NCBI GenBank assembly: GCA_027297085.1
Contig: JAPUIL010000834.1
Coordinates: forward strand, 1-5,909
DNA from: Verrucomicrobiota bacterium
GTDB taxonomy: Bacteria; Verrucomicrobiota; Verrucomicrobiia; Opitutales; UBA2995
Direction: 5' to 3'
Length of the DNA stretch: 5,909 nucleotides
Part shown: positions 1 through 5,909 of the stretch, one piece after another
Position numbering within the stretch: position 1 is the stretch's first letter
How the letters are laid out: each line of letters starts with the position of its first letter
Position numbers and translations under genes: made by a program
Notes under the pieces: model-generated
Database searches by the model: none
Seen by the model: only the letters and a program-made list of their open reading frames with translations
What the model was told of the DNA's origin: nothing

Positions 1-2
1 AC

Positions 3-2237
3 GATATCCTGTTCGAAGGTGTCCTAACCACATCGGATGGTATTAATTGTGTAGCAGCACCTGTACGCATTCGCGGCCGCGTTTTCGCCGCCGAAGACAT
101 GATGAGAAAGGATGAGGCTATTTCACCCAGATATCTGCCAAAAATGATGACAGGCCTTCGTTTCGGAGAGATAGAAGGCAATGTTGCCTTTAACCTATTG
201 CCACAAGATGCACGATTTGTGGAGATTGATACAGACGAAGATGGTTTCTTTTCGATCCAGGTCCTACCTACGGTATATGGAATTTCTATTCCAACTGCGG
301 AGGATTATTGGGGTGATCACATTGACTGGAAGAACGAAACTTCTGGAGGAGGTCTTAGCCAAGGTTGGCCTTATCCGGAAACCTGGCCCTTTGGTTTTCC
401 CATCTCTCCACCTAAGGGCTACGCCGTTTGGCCATCACTCCCATTGGTTCTTCAATCGGGAGATGATTACGTAGTGGATATTTACCTACACAAACAAAGA
501 GGCCTTTTCCTGCTTCAGTTCGAGGAGGGTGATGCTCCTTCCCGAGAGCTATTGCTTGTATCAGAAGGCAATGGCGCGACAACTAGAGAAATCGCTCTCT
601 ACAGCGATCTTTTCACCCCGGATTCGACCGGCGAGATTGTCGATCTGATGTCTTTTCCCCTTGAAGGGGGAGAGGAAATAAACGGAAGTTTCCTGAAAAA
701 ACATTTCGTTATTTTCGAAAACTTGCCTTCCGGAACCCAAACGTTTACGGCAAGCCATCCTCGTTTCACTTTCGATGTTAAGGAATATACTTTTCCCGAT
801 TGGCCAGCTCCTGGAATACTACCAACAACCCCTCCGGCTCCTCTAGGATTGAATACGGGGCAACCCCTTCACCTATCCTCGATTCCGAACGATGTTCTCG
901 AATCCACATACATCCCCAGCACCACGACCCTATCTATCAAAATAAAGACCTGGAATGAACAATCTGAAATTTACTCAGATCCTGATCCTGTAGGTTTTGA
1001 AAATACGGCCTTTGCTAAATTACCCTATGCAAATGACGCTATCTTCGACTCCCGAGGCAGACCTACGCCAACGGGCCCATTCACCTTCTGGATTGAATTT
1101 AATGGTGGTTTTTGGGAAGATACTGTAGCCAGTGAAGGCGAAAATAAAGTCATAGAACTCTTTGCCGGAGGACCGAGCAACATTGCCCCTAACTCAACGG
1201 GTCCCAGCGCAACATTTTTAGTTTTTCCAAAAGCACTTTATGCAGCGGATCCCAGTGTGCATGTACCTGGAGCAACGTTTAGAGCCAACGGTAAAGAAAA
1301 TCCAATCGACGGAGTTTCTAAAATAACGGTTACCGGAAATTTGCTTACTCTCGGTGGAATTACTCCGCCAGATGGATGGCTCGAGGAGAGTGAAGTAGTC
1401 ACTTTTGGTGGTGTAAACGGAACCATGGTTACGATCAATGTAACCGGCACCTACGCCAAACTCATGACCGCAATGGTGACCTTGAAAGATTCCACAGATA
1501 ACACAGCTATCACCGAAGCTTCCGTGAGAATTCGATCGGCTTCAGGGGGAGTCCTCACTTCAACTAGCTTGTCAACTGCATCTCTCACACATATTGGAGG
1601 TGGCGTGTTTTCTGTAACTGATTTTTCTGTCTCTTCGAGTCTTCGAACACAGGAATGCCTGGTTGAAGTGGAAGCACCCGGTTATAAACCCTTTGCCAAG
1701 CGTGTCATTCCGGATACCTCGCCTACTCCAGCAGAATTAATTTTGGAAGTGGAACTTTTCAGACTTCCTCTTCCAACGATCACGAAGGCAGAACTCAATC
1801 GCTATGGCTTATTTATTCCGGGCATAAAATTAACCGGCAACGAAACCGCCTTCGACCCACCACTACCTCCGGAACAGGATCCATTTTCTGCTACCTGGAA
1901 AGTAACTGGTAGATCAGCGAATCCCTTCCAGGTTACTTTGGATACGGTGGACGGAGACCCTTTGGCAACGCAGGATCATAAAGTTACCAAAACGATAACC
2001 GACCCCGTTGCGAACTTATACCTAATTGATTCGCGAGCTTTTAATGGTAACCCCAGCGATCCAAAAATTGAAATTATTCCTTCAAAAGCAACAGATCCTT
2101 CCCGCCCGTCCTCCATCCGCGGGTGGATTCGTCGAGTTGAAGACGGCACGCTGCCCAATGTCGTTTATCAACGTGTCAACGCGCCCTCGCCCGAAAACCC
2201 ATTTGAGGCCGGAGATGTCATCAACTTACCCGACTGA
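3..2237 (+). CDS. Large exported beta-rich multidomain protein, N-terminal part (5' partial, ends at in-frame TGA)
   Basis: I do not recognise a specific family. The frame is open to the left edge, and the 32 codons before the first ATG (position 99) read as ordinary protein (DILFEGVLTTSD...), so ATG 99 is probably internal and the true start is outside the window. The segment gives about 744 residues, rich in Thr, Ser, Pro, Gly and aromatics, low in Cys, and without membrane helices, as expected of an exported protein. Two stretches look like carboxypeptidase-regulatory or Ig-like beta-sandwich modules, at about residues 55-96 and 491-570 of the partial protein. They are joined by Pro-rich linkers such as the one near 800-850. 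The TGA at 2235-2237 falls mid-sequence, not at a domain boundary, and the same frame continues open for 897 further codons. It is best read as the front of one long gene. The role is probably cell-surface or extracellular, but the substrate or partner is unknown. Confidence 0.8.
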   Translation, partial: DILFEGVLTTSDGINCVAAPVRIRGRVFAAEDMMRKDEAISPRYLPKMMTGLRFGEIEGNVAFNLLPQDARFVEIDTDEDGFFSIQVLPTVYGISIPTAEDYWGDHIDWKNETSGGGLSQGWPYPETWPFGFPISPPKGYAVWPSLPLVLQSGDDYVVDIYLHKQRGLFLLQFEEGDAPSRELLLVSEGNGATTREIALYSDLFTPDSTGEIVDLMSFPLEGGEEINGSFLKKHFVIFENLPSGTQTFTASHPRFTFDVKEYTFPDWPAPGILPTTPPAPLGLNTGQPLHLSSIPNDVLESTYIPSTTTLSIKIKTWNEQSEIYSDPDPVGFENTAFAKLPYANDAIFDSRGRPTPTGPFTFWIEFNGGFWEDTVASEGENKVIELFAGGPSNIAPNSTGPSATFLVFPKALYAADPSVHVPGATFRANGKENPIDGVSKITVTGNLLTLGGITPPDGWLEESEVVTFGGVNGTMVTINVTGTYAKLMTAMVTLKDSTDNTAITEASVRIRSASGGVLTSTSLSTASLTHIGGGVFSVTDFSVSSSLRTQECLVEVEAPGYKPFAKRVIPDTSPTPAELILEVELFRLPLPTITKAELNRYGLFIPGIKLTGNETAFDPPLPPEQDPFSATWKVTGRSANPFQVTLDTVDGDPLATQDHKVTKTITDPVANLYLIDSRAFNGNPSDPKIEIIPSKATDPSRPSSIRGWIRRVEDGTLPNVVYQRVNAPSPENPFEAGDVINLPD
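165..290 (+). other. Carboxypeptidase-regulatory-like beta-sandwich segment 1 (protein domain)
   Basis: The encoded stretch begins GEIEGNVAF and runs through DTDEDGFFSIQVLP to a Tyr-containing strand. This fits the usual shape of carboxypeptidase regulatory-like or Cna-B-like modules: a G-x-V first strand, a D-x-x-G-x-F-x-I turn and strand, then a P-x-x-Y strand. These are small Ig-like folds common in surface proteins. The assignment is by eye from a pattern shared by many families, so only the fold class is suggested. Confidence 0.4.
652..674 (+). repeat. Intragenic inverted repeat (about 10-bp stem, 3-base loop)
   Basis: Bases 652-661 (CTTTTCCCCT) can pair with 665-674 (AGGGGGAGAG) around the loop TGA, including four consecutive C-G pairs and two G-U wobbles. 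It lies inside the coding frame, encoding part of DLMSFPLEGGEE. No T-run follows on either strand, so it is not a canonical intrinsic terminator. It could affect translation or mRNA stability, or be incidental to a Pro-Leu-Glu-Gly-Gly coding stretch. Confidence 0.4.
1473..1712 (+). other. Carboxypeptidase-regulatory / Ig-like segment 2 (protein domain)
   Basis: About 80 residues show an alternating beta pattern: MVTLKDSTDNTAITEASVRI, then a Ser/Thr-rich loop, GGGVFSVTDFSV, LVEVEAPGYKPFAKRVI. The closing E-x-P-G-Y-x-x-x-x-x-x-V-I element is typical of carboxypeptidase regulatory-like modules, in which a paired strand carries a conserved Gly-Tyr. This is the clearest such module in the front half of the gene. 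It probably acts as a structural spacer or ligand-binding unit in an extracellular protein. Confidence 0.5.
2235..2237 (+). other. In-frame TGA interrupting a single long reading frame
   Basis: The codons around it are ...AAC TTA CCC GAC TGA CCC CCA GGA GAA TTT... Both sides share one frame: the stop at 2235 and the ATG at 2532 are separated by a multiple of three, with no other stop up to 4929. A single base change from TGG would restore LPDWPPG, which resembles FPDWPAP encoded near 798-818 in the same gene; CGA would restore Arg. Tryptophan elsewhere in the window is TGG, the other two visible stops are TAA, and no further in-frame TGA occurs in any gene here, so a genome-wide TGA reassignment is not supported. 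A nonsense mutation or a base-call or assembly error is most likely. Confidence 0.85.
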
Positions 2238-2531
2238 CCCCCAGGAGAATTTGAACCAGGCTTTATAGCCTTAACGGCTCGTGGTGCGGCCCTATGGCAG
2301 GAGTTTCCAGATTACCCAGGTGAAGACGATGTCTATAAATTAAATGGAGCTGCCATCCCGAATTGGCTGTCCTTCGCCACCAATGTTCTCACTGGGATTG
2401 CAGTAGTCGATGCCAATATCGCGAAAGCGGCGGATTTTGTCCCCTTTGGTTCTTACACACCGCTGGATAAGTTTACTACCGAGGTAACCCTGGATGAGGA
2501 AAACCTAAATTTCATAAATTACACCTACAAG
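2238..2531 (+). pseudogene. Coding-like segment between the TGA and ATG 2532, same frame, no start codon
   Basis: These 98 codons are open in the frame shared by both flanking segments and translate to ordinary globular sequence, starting PPGEFEPGFIALTARG and ending TLDEENLNFINYTYK. There is no in-frame ATG, GTG or TTG in the stretch, so it cannot be the start of a separate conventional gene. I see no promoter, RNA gene or repeat in it beyond a 5-bp inverted repeat at 2258-2271. It is best annotated as the interior of the interrupted large gene, not as intergenic DNA. Confidence 0.75.
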
Positions 2532-4931
2532 ATGGCCACCGAATGGAATTTCGGAATTCAAACGCCCGAATCCGGATTCCTCGTCTTCGCGCCTGGTGTT
2601 ATCGGTATAAATGCGACTGCGGAAACAGGTTTTGGATCCAGGGGTTTTTTGAGAGAGTTGTATCTGGAAACCAAAGGTGATATTCAAAACGAACCAGCGG
2701 AGCTGAAAAAGAAACGACTCCCCTACCTTTTCCGCAGAGGCAAGGACACAAAATTTGAAGTCCAGGTCACCTTCACCGCCAGCAACACCATAACCCGAAG
2801 TTACGATGTCAATAATCCTTACGAACTGGAAATTAAAACAGAAATTCCCCAAACAGCGGACGGAAAAGTCACGGGCTTTGGGTTCAGCCTTACCCGGTCG
2901 ATTGATAATCAAATAATTAAAGTTCCCCTTATCGGGGCAAAACTGTTTTTGCTGGCAAAGCTGGGCGTATTGACTCACACGGCCACTATCCATGGATTTG
3001 CTGGCATAATTGCAGACATTACCTTTCGTACACCAAGACCTCCTCAACTTCCGGACGCAGGAACCACTCAGCCGGCGGATGACTTGAGGGCCAACCGGCG
3101 GCATATGTTCGGCGGATCGATTGTAAGCGCTTCTTTTGCCCCACAAATGGGGTTTGGCGCAAAGGTGACCTCGACGGTTGTCGGAGAAGTCTTGCAAGCG
3201 GAAATTGGCCTTAAACTAACTGGAAACAAAAAGGCCGGCAGAGAGTTTGCAGAGATAAGAGTTAACCCCTTAGGCGACTGGCCTTGGATAACACGGATAT
3301 CCGGTAGTTTGAATTTGGACCTAGCGGCAAGAGTGAACGTTTATGTTTGGGAGGGCATGAAGTCCTATTCCTGGCCGTTTTTACATTGGGATTTTCAGTT
3401 CGGCACGGAATCGGTATTTGAACTTACGCCAGTTACCATCAACCAGAGTCGTATTATGCTGGGCGATACAGGTCCTGCGACCTTCGAAGGTGACGCCACA
3501 CAAGCACTAACCAACGGCAGTCCTCTTTCCCACTTTGCGTTGGCACCTGCTTCCACTCCTTTGCTGTTGCTTACCGAATACAACAGCAACACCAGCCTGG
3601 TAGATTTAAAGGCGTCACGACGGAGCGGAACGGGCTGGGCAGCTTCTGAAACTGTGGGTTCCGCTGGAGCAATCTCCAGTGTAAGCACGTTGGTATTGCC
3701 CGACGGTAAGGTGCTGATCGCCTGGTCTCAAATTCCAGAAGCATCCATGGGACTCGCCTTTGCGTCTTCTGAAATCCATTACGTGGTCGAACAAGAAGGC
3801 GGCGGTTGGTCTGCACCCGCGCTAGCAAGCAGCTTAACCGGTACCGCCATTCAGTTATTTCCTATTATGACTGATTCCTGGAGCGGACTAGTGGTTATTG
3901 AAAGCGCGGAAGGCCCGGGAGGAGATCTTTTGATAAAGGGTCTTCCCTGGAACGGCAGTAGTTTTGGTGCGATTCAAATGGAAGGCGCGGCCCGTGAGTG
4001 CCTGGCCCTAGCGGCTACAGGCGCCGGGGATAAAGGGTATGTTTTTTGTATTAATGAAAACGGCCTGACCGAGATCAGCTGGGATGGACTCAGCTTTACC
4101 GCCGGCACAGTCGATGACACAATAACACAAGGACCCGTTGCGGCAACCTCCGATAATTCTGGAAACTTGTATCGTGCAACCACCGATGGCGTTAACATAA
4201 CGATCGATGGATTCGGAGAAAACACCGCTCAACTGACTACGGGGCCATCCAACATGAAGCTGGCCTATCTGCCTGATGGAACTACCCCTTCCGTTTTGCT
4301 GGCATGGGCTGAGGGAGGATCCTTGTTTGCTGCATTTTTCAATCCCGAAACAGGCGCACTATTAAGCCCAATTGAAACGCTGACCGAAAGCTCACTGGGA
4401 AATTACTCCCGCCTGGAAATATTGCCTGGCACAGGCGGCAACGCAACTATTCTGGCCCGCTATCGTGAAGGGGACTTGATCGAACTCAGAGAAATTGAAA
4501 TTTCAGTTGGTGGATCTACAAACTTGAACGATTCCGACGGTGACGGATTAAATGACTTGGCAGAACTTCGTATCATCGATGCCAACACTGAAGACGAAAT
4601 CAGAACTTTGGCTGACGTAAGAGGTTCTGACGATTTCGATTTTGATGGGGATGATAATTCAACCGAGATCGCTATGGGCACCGACCCAACGGAATCCTCA
4701 TTGGTTTTACCCGATAACGATCTTGGTATAATGACTCTCGTTTATACAGAGAGTGGTCAATTGAGCGTTACAATAACGTCTTTTCCTGGCGATACATACA
4801 CCTTGCAATCCAGTACGCTTAATTCTGCCTGGACAGATGAAGAAACCAAAGTGGCTACTAATGTCCTGCTGACGTTTACCAAGGAAAACGCCAGCATCGG
4901 TGAGATATTCTACCGGATAGGACGACAGTAA
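2532..4931 (+). CDS. Large exported protein, C-terminal part: beta-rich region, candidate propeller, TSP3-like loops, FYRI-type C-terminus
   Basis: The 799 codons from ATG 2532 to TAA 4929-4931 are probably the rear of the gene broken at 2235. ATG 2532 has no purine-rich ribosome binding site (upstream bases AATTACACCTACAAG), no signal peptide follows it, and the frame is open for 98 codons before it, so I doubt it is a real start. Residues about 1-325 are beta-rich and unrecognised, with an aromatic cluster (VYVWEGMKSYSWPFLHW) near residues 270-286. Residues about 331-660 show repeated blade-like units suggesting a beta-propeller. Residues about 667-723 hold Asp-rich calcium loops, and the last 70 or so form a YTLQSS...FYRI module. 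These features suggest a calcium-stabilised secreted or surface protein that binds a polymer or ligand. No catalytic motif is evident. If translated at all in this organism, it would need readthrough, reinitiation or a corrected sequence. Confidence 0.8.
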   Translation: MATEWNFGIQTPESGFLVFAPGVIGINATAETGFGSRGFLRELYLETKGDIQNEPAELKKKRLPYLFRRGKDTKFEVQVTFTASNTITRSYDVNNPYELEIKTEIPQTADGKVTGFGFSLTRSIDNQIIKVPLIGAKLFLLAKLGVLTHTATIHGFAGIIADITFRTPRPPQLPDAGTTQPADDLRANRRHMFGGSIVSASFAPQMGFGAKVTSTVVGEVLQAEIGLKLTGNKKAGREFAEIRVNPLGDWPWITRISGSLNLDLAARVNVYVWEGMKSYSWPFLHWDFQFGTESVFELTPVTINQSRIMLGDTGPATFEGDATQALTNGSPLSHFALAPASTPLLLLTEYNSNTSLVDLKASRRSGTGWAASETVGSAGAISSVSTLVLPDGKVLIAWSQIPEASMGLAFASSEIHYVVEQEGGGWSAPALASSLTGTAIQLFPIMTDSWSGLVVIESAEGPGGDLLIKGLPWNGSSFGAIQMEGAARECLALAATGAGDKGYVFCINENGLTEISWDGLSFTAGTVDDTITQGPVAATSDNSGNLYRATTDGVNITIDGFGENTAQLTTGPSNMKLAYLPDGTTPSVLLAWAEGGSLFAAFFNPETGALLSPIETLTESSLGNYSRLEILPGTGGNATILARYREGDLIELREIEISVGGSTNLNDSDGDGLNDLAELRIIDANTEDEIRTLADVRGSDDFDFDGDDNSTEIAMGTDPTESSLVLPDNDLGIMTLVYTESGQLSVTITSFPGDTYTLQSSTLNSAWTDEETKVATNVLLTFTKENASIGEIFYRIGRQ
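3522..4508 (+). other. Candidate beta-propeller region, about seven divergent repeats (protein domain)
   Basis: About 330 residues split by eye into roughly seven units of 40-60 residues, each with a small-hydrophobic strand, a turn and a second strand. The clearest units contain LPDGKVLIAWSQ followed by GGGWSAPA, NGSSFGAIQ, WDGLSFTAG, NSGNLYRATTDG, and PDGTTPSVLLAWAEG followed by NPETGALLSP. D-G-x-x-x-x-A-W strands alternating with G-W-S-x-P edges resemble sialidase/BNR or lectin-type propellers. The repeats are weak and no Asp-box (S-x-D-x-G-x-x-W) is complete, so this is a fold inference and not a family assignment. Confidence 0.45.
4530..4700 (+). other. TSP3-like Asp-rich calcium-binding segment (protein domain)
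   Basis: The first loop encodes DSDGDGLNDLAE, matching the D-x-D-x-D-G-x-x-D-x-x-E calcium-loop consensus of bacterial thrombospondin type 3 repeats. After a helix-like spacer, a second copy encodes DDFDFDGDDNSTEIAMGTDP, with the typical closing G-T-D-P. Paired loops of this kind usually sit just before the C-terminal module of secreted proteins and are stabilised by calcium. The second loop is imperfect, with extra Asp and Asn-Ser in place of Gly-Leu. Confidence 0.8.
4713..4928 (+). other. C-terminal beta module with YTLQSS and terminal FYRI motif
   Basis: The last 72 residues read as beta strands with YTLQSSTLNSAWTDEE in the middle and end in FYRIGRQ. Short terminal modules of the form Y-x-L-Q-x-S...W...F-Y-R-[VI] are widespread at the ends of Verrucomicrobiota and related exported proteins, often right after TSP3-like loops as here. 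The function is not established to my knowledge; a role in sorting or surface attachment is an inference from its constant terminal position. It is the main taxonomic clue in the window. Confidence 0.65.
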
Positions 4932-4967
4932 AAACCCTGCTTTCCGCGAAAATTGAAAATCGGAATT

Positions 4968-5909
4968 TTAATTCTCCGGCTCTTCGTACGGAATGGCATT
5001 GCCCAATGCTTTGGCCAGAGATGCTTCGGCGGTCTTGTAACTGTGGTAGGCTTCCAATTGGTTCAGACGTGACTCCGTCAGAGCTACTTGGGTTTGCAGA
5101 ACATCTAATTGAGTGCCTCCGCCTGCGGCGTACCGCTCGTTAGCTAGTCGAAGGGATTCTACAGCTTGGTCGATTACCTTGGCGGATGCTTGAGACAATT
5201 CCTCAGCTTGCTGTATATCATGCAACGCACGCCGAACCTCCACTTCTACTTGCAAAGTGGCTTCACCGAGATCCAATCTGGATTGTTCAAGTTGAGACTG
5301 TGCCTGGCGAATTCTTCCATCTGTTTCTTTTCCATCGAAAATAGCCCAACTGGATTGCAATCCAATAGTCCAACCATCCAGAGCCCGATTAAAGCTGCTT
5401 GAAAGAGCGGATTTATTAAACTGATAAGAACCCACCAAATCCAAATCTGGCAGTTTACCGGATCGTTCGATAATTATTCCTTGTTCGCGTGCCCCCACAA
5501 TTAATTCAAGTTGCTGAAGTTCGGGTCTATTTAATTTAGCGATTTCCAAAGCTCTCACTAAATCCAGGTTGATCGGTGAAAAATCCAGATCACCCACAAA
5601 CTCTGGCACCGTATCGATATCTTCTGGCACTCCGAAAAAACCCATGGTCTGACGCAGCTCCTCAATGGCTATGCGAAAAGCGTTTCGGGCGCGGATCAGT
5701 TCAGGCTGTGCATTGGCACGCTCCACTTCGGCGCGCAACACTTCAAATTGAGATACGGCACCTGCATCAAATCGATTTTTTGCGTCCTGTAGTTGCTGAT
5801 CCAGCAGTTCAATATTCTGCTCCTGAACACCAATACTTTCTCGCGCTAGCAATACGTTGTAGAACCTGGTTTTTACGTCGAGCACTACCAGGTTGATCGT
5901 TGATTTGAG
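4968..5909 (-). CDS. TolC-family outer-membrane efflux protein (5' partial)
   Basis: This is the outer-membrane channel component of a tripartite efflux or type I secretion system. It forms a trimer with an adaptor and an inner-membrane pump to move drugs, metals or proteins out of the cell. The frame is open through the right edge (LKSTINLVVLDVKTRFYNVL), so GTG at 5885 is an internal Val and the true start and signal peptide are missing. The 313 visible residues compare with about 420-490 for the family. Both OEP repeats are seen: the end of the first with NRFDAGAVSQFEVLRAEV near residues 45-62, the second from LPDLDLVGSYQFN through GLQSSWAIFDG to RYAAGGGTQLDVLQTQV near 259-275. Between them lie long amphipathic coiled-coil helices rich in Gln, Glu and Leu. 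It ends EEPEN-TAA. Any adaptor or pump genes would lie upstream on the minus strand, outside the window. The specific substrate cannot be told. Confidence 0.95.
   Translation of the reverse strand, partial: LKSTINLVVLDVKTRFYNVLLARESIGVQEQNIELLDQQLQDAKNRFDAGAVSQFEVLRAEVERANAQPELIRARNAFRIAIEELRQTMGFFGVPEDIDTVPEFVGDLDFSPINLDLVRALEIAKLNRPELQQLELIVGAREQGIIIERSGKLPDLDLVGSYQFNKSALSSSFNRALDGWTIGLQSSWAIFDGKETDGRIRQAQSQLEQSRLDLGEATLQVEVEVRRALHDIQQAEELSQASAKVIDQAVESLRLANERYAAGGGTQLDVLQTQVALTESRLNQLEAYHSYKTAEASLAKALGNAIPYEEPEN

Noticed and set aside
2243..2253. AGGAG followed closely by TTG just after the TGA, as a reinitiation site
   Set aside because: The TTG at 2251 is in a different frame and meets a TAG at 2266-2268 after five codons, with only 3 bases between AGGAG and TTG. 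It cannot restart the downstream half.
2258..2271. Possible bacterial SECIS element downstream of the TGA (AGGCT / AGCCT with loop TTAT), implying selenocysteine
   Set aside because: The stem is only 5 bp, the loop lacks the G expected at its start in bacterial SECIS elements, and a structural surface protein without redox motifs is an unlikely selenoprotein. Chance is a better explanation.
2505..3197. 230-codon open frame on the minus strand opposite the large gene
   Set aside because: The translation is rich in Cys, Arg and Ser with no recognisable domain, it lies wholly opposite a convincing coding frame, and there is no sign of its own start signal. It is a shadow frame.
3..4931. Alternative genetic code with TGA read as tryptophan
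   Set aside because: Only one in-frame TGA occurs across more than 1900 codons of genes in this window, while tryptophan is otherwise encoded by TGG. A TGA-recoding organism should show many.
4942..4969. Bidirectional intrinsic terminator between the convergent genes
   Set aside because: The available stems are 5-6 bp, one is purely A/T and the other has a 14-base loop, and no proper T-run follows the G/C stem. The support is too weak to list as a terminator.
5883..5885. GTG at 5885 as the start of the TolC-family gene
   Set aside because: The frame stays open to the window edge, with upstream codons (LKSTINLV) matching the interior of the first TolC-family helical repeat, and a complete protein would need over 100 more N-terminal residues.

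Overview
The window most resembles a chromosomal stretch from a Gram-negative bacterium of the Verrucomicrobiota or a relative in the PVC group. This is an inference. It rests on the C-terminal module of the large plus-strand protein, which has a YTLQSS...W...FYRI pattern at the very end, preceded by Asp-rich thrombospondin type 3 (TSP3)-like calcium loops. That arrangement is common in secreted and surface proteins of this group. A TolC-family gene shows that the cell has an outer membrane. No RNA genes, CRISPR arrays, insertion sequences or tRNAs were seen.

Layout. Positions 3 to 4931 on the plus strand are one continuous reading frame of about 1640 codons. It is open at the left edge, so its true start and any signal peptide lie outside the window. 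It is broken by a single in-frame TGA at 2235-2237. After that stop the same frame stays open to the TAA at 4929-4931, and positions 2238-2531 contain no in-frame ATG, GTG or TTG. The first usable start is ATG 2532, which has no Shine-Dalgarno sequence. A conventional caller would report two genes (up to 2237, and 2532-4931). The sequence favours one large, beta-rich, multidomain exported protein interrupted by a nonsense codon, a sequencing error or, less likely, a recoded stop. Visible modules in order are a carboxypeptidase-regulatory-like segment, beta-rich linkers, a second regulatory/Ig-like segment, an unrecognised beta-rich central region, a candidate beta-propeller of about seven repeats, a TSP3-like calcium-loop segment and the C-terminal YTLQSS/FYRI module.

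On the minus strand, 4968-5909 encodes the C-terminal two thirds of a TolC-family outer-membrane efflux protein. Its beginning lies beyond the right edge. It converges tail to tail on the large gene across only 36 bases, with no convincing terminator.

The two genes are convergent and so are not co-transcribed. I see no functional link beyond both products belonging to the cell envelope or exterior. I did not find a recognisable new multi-gene system. The point most worth checking is the lone in-frame TGA in an otherwise intact giant surface-protein gene.
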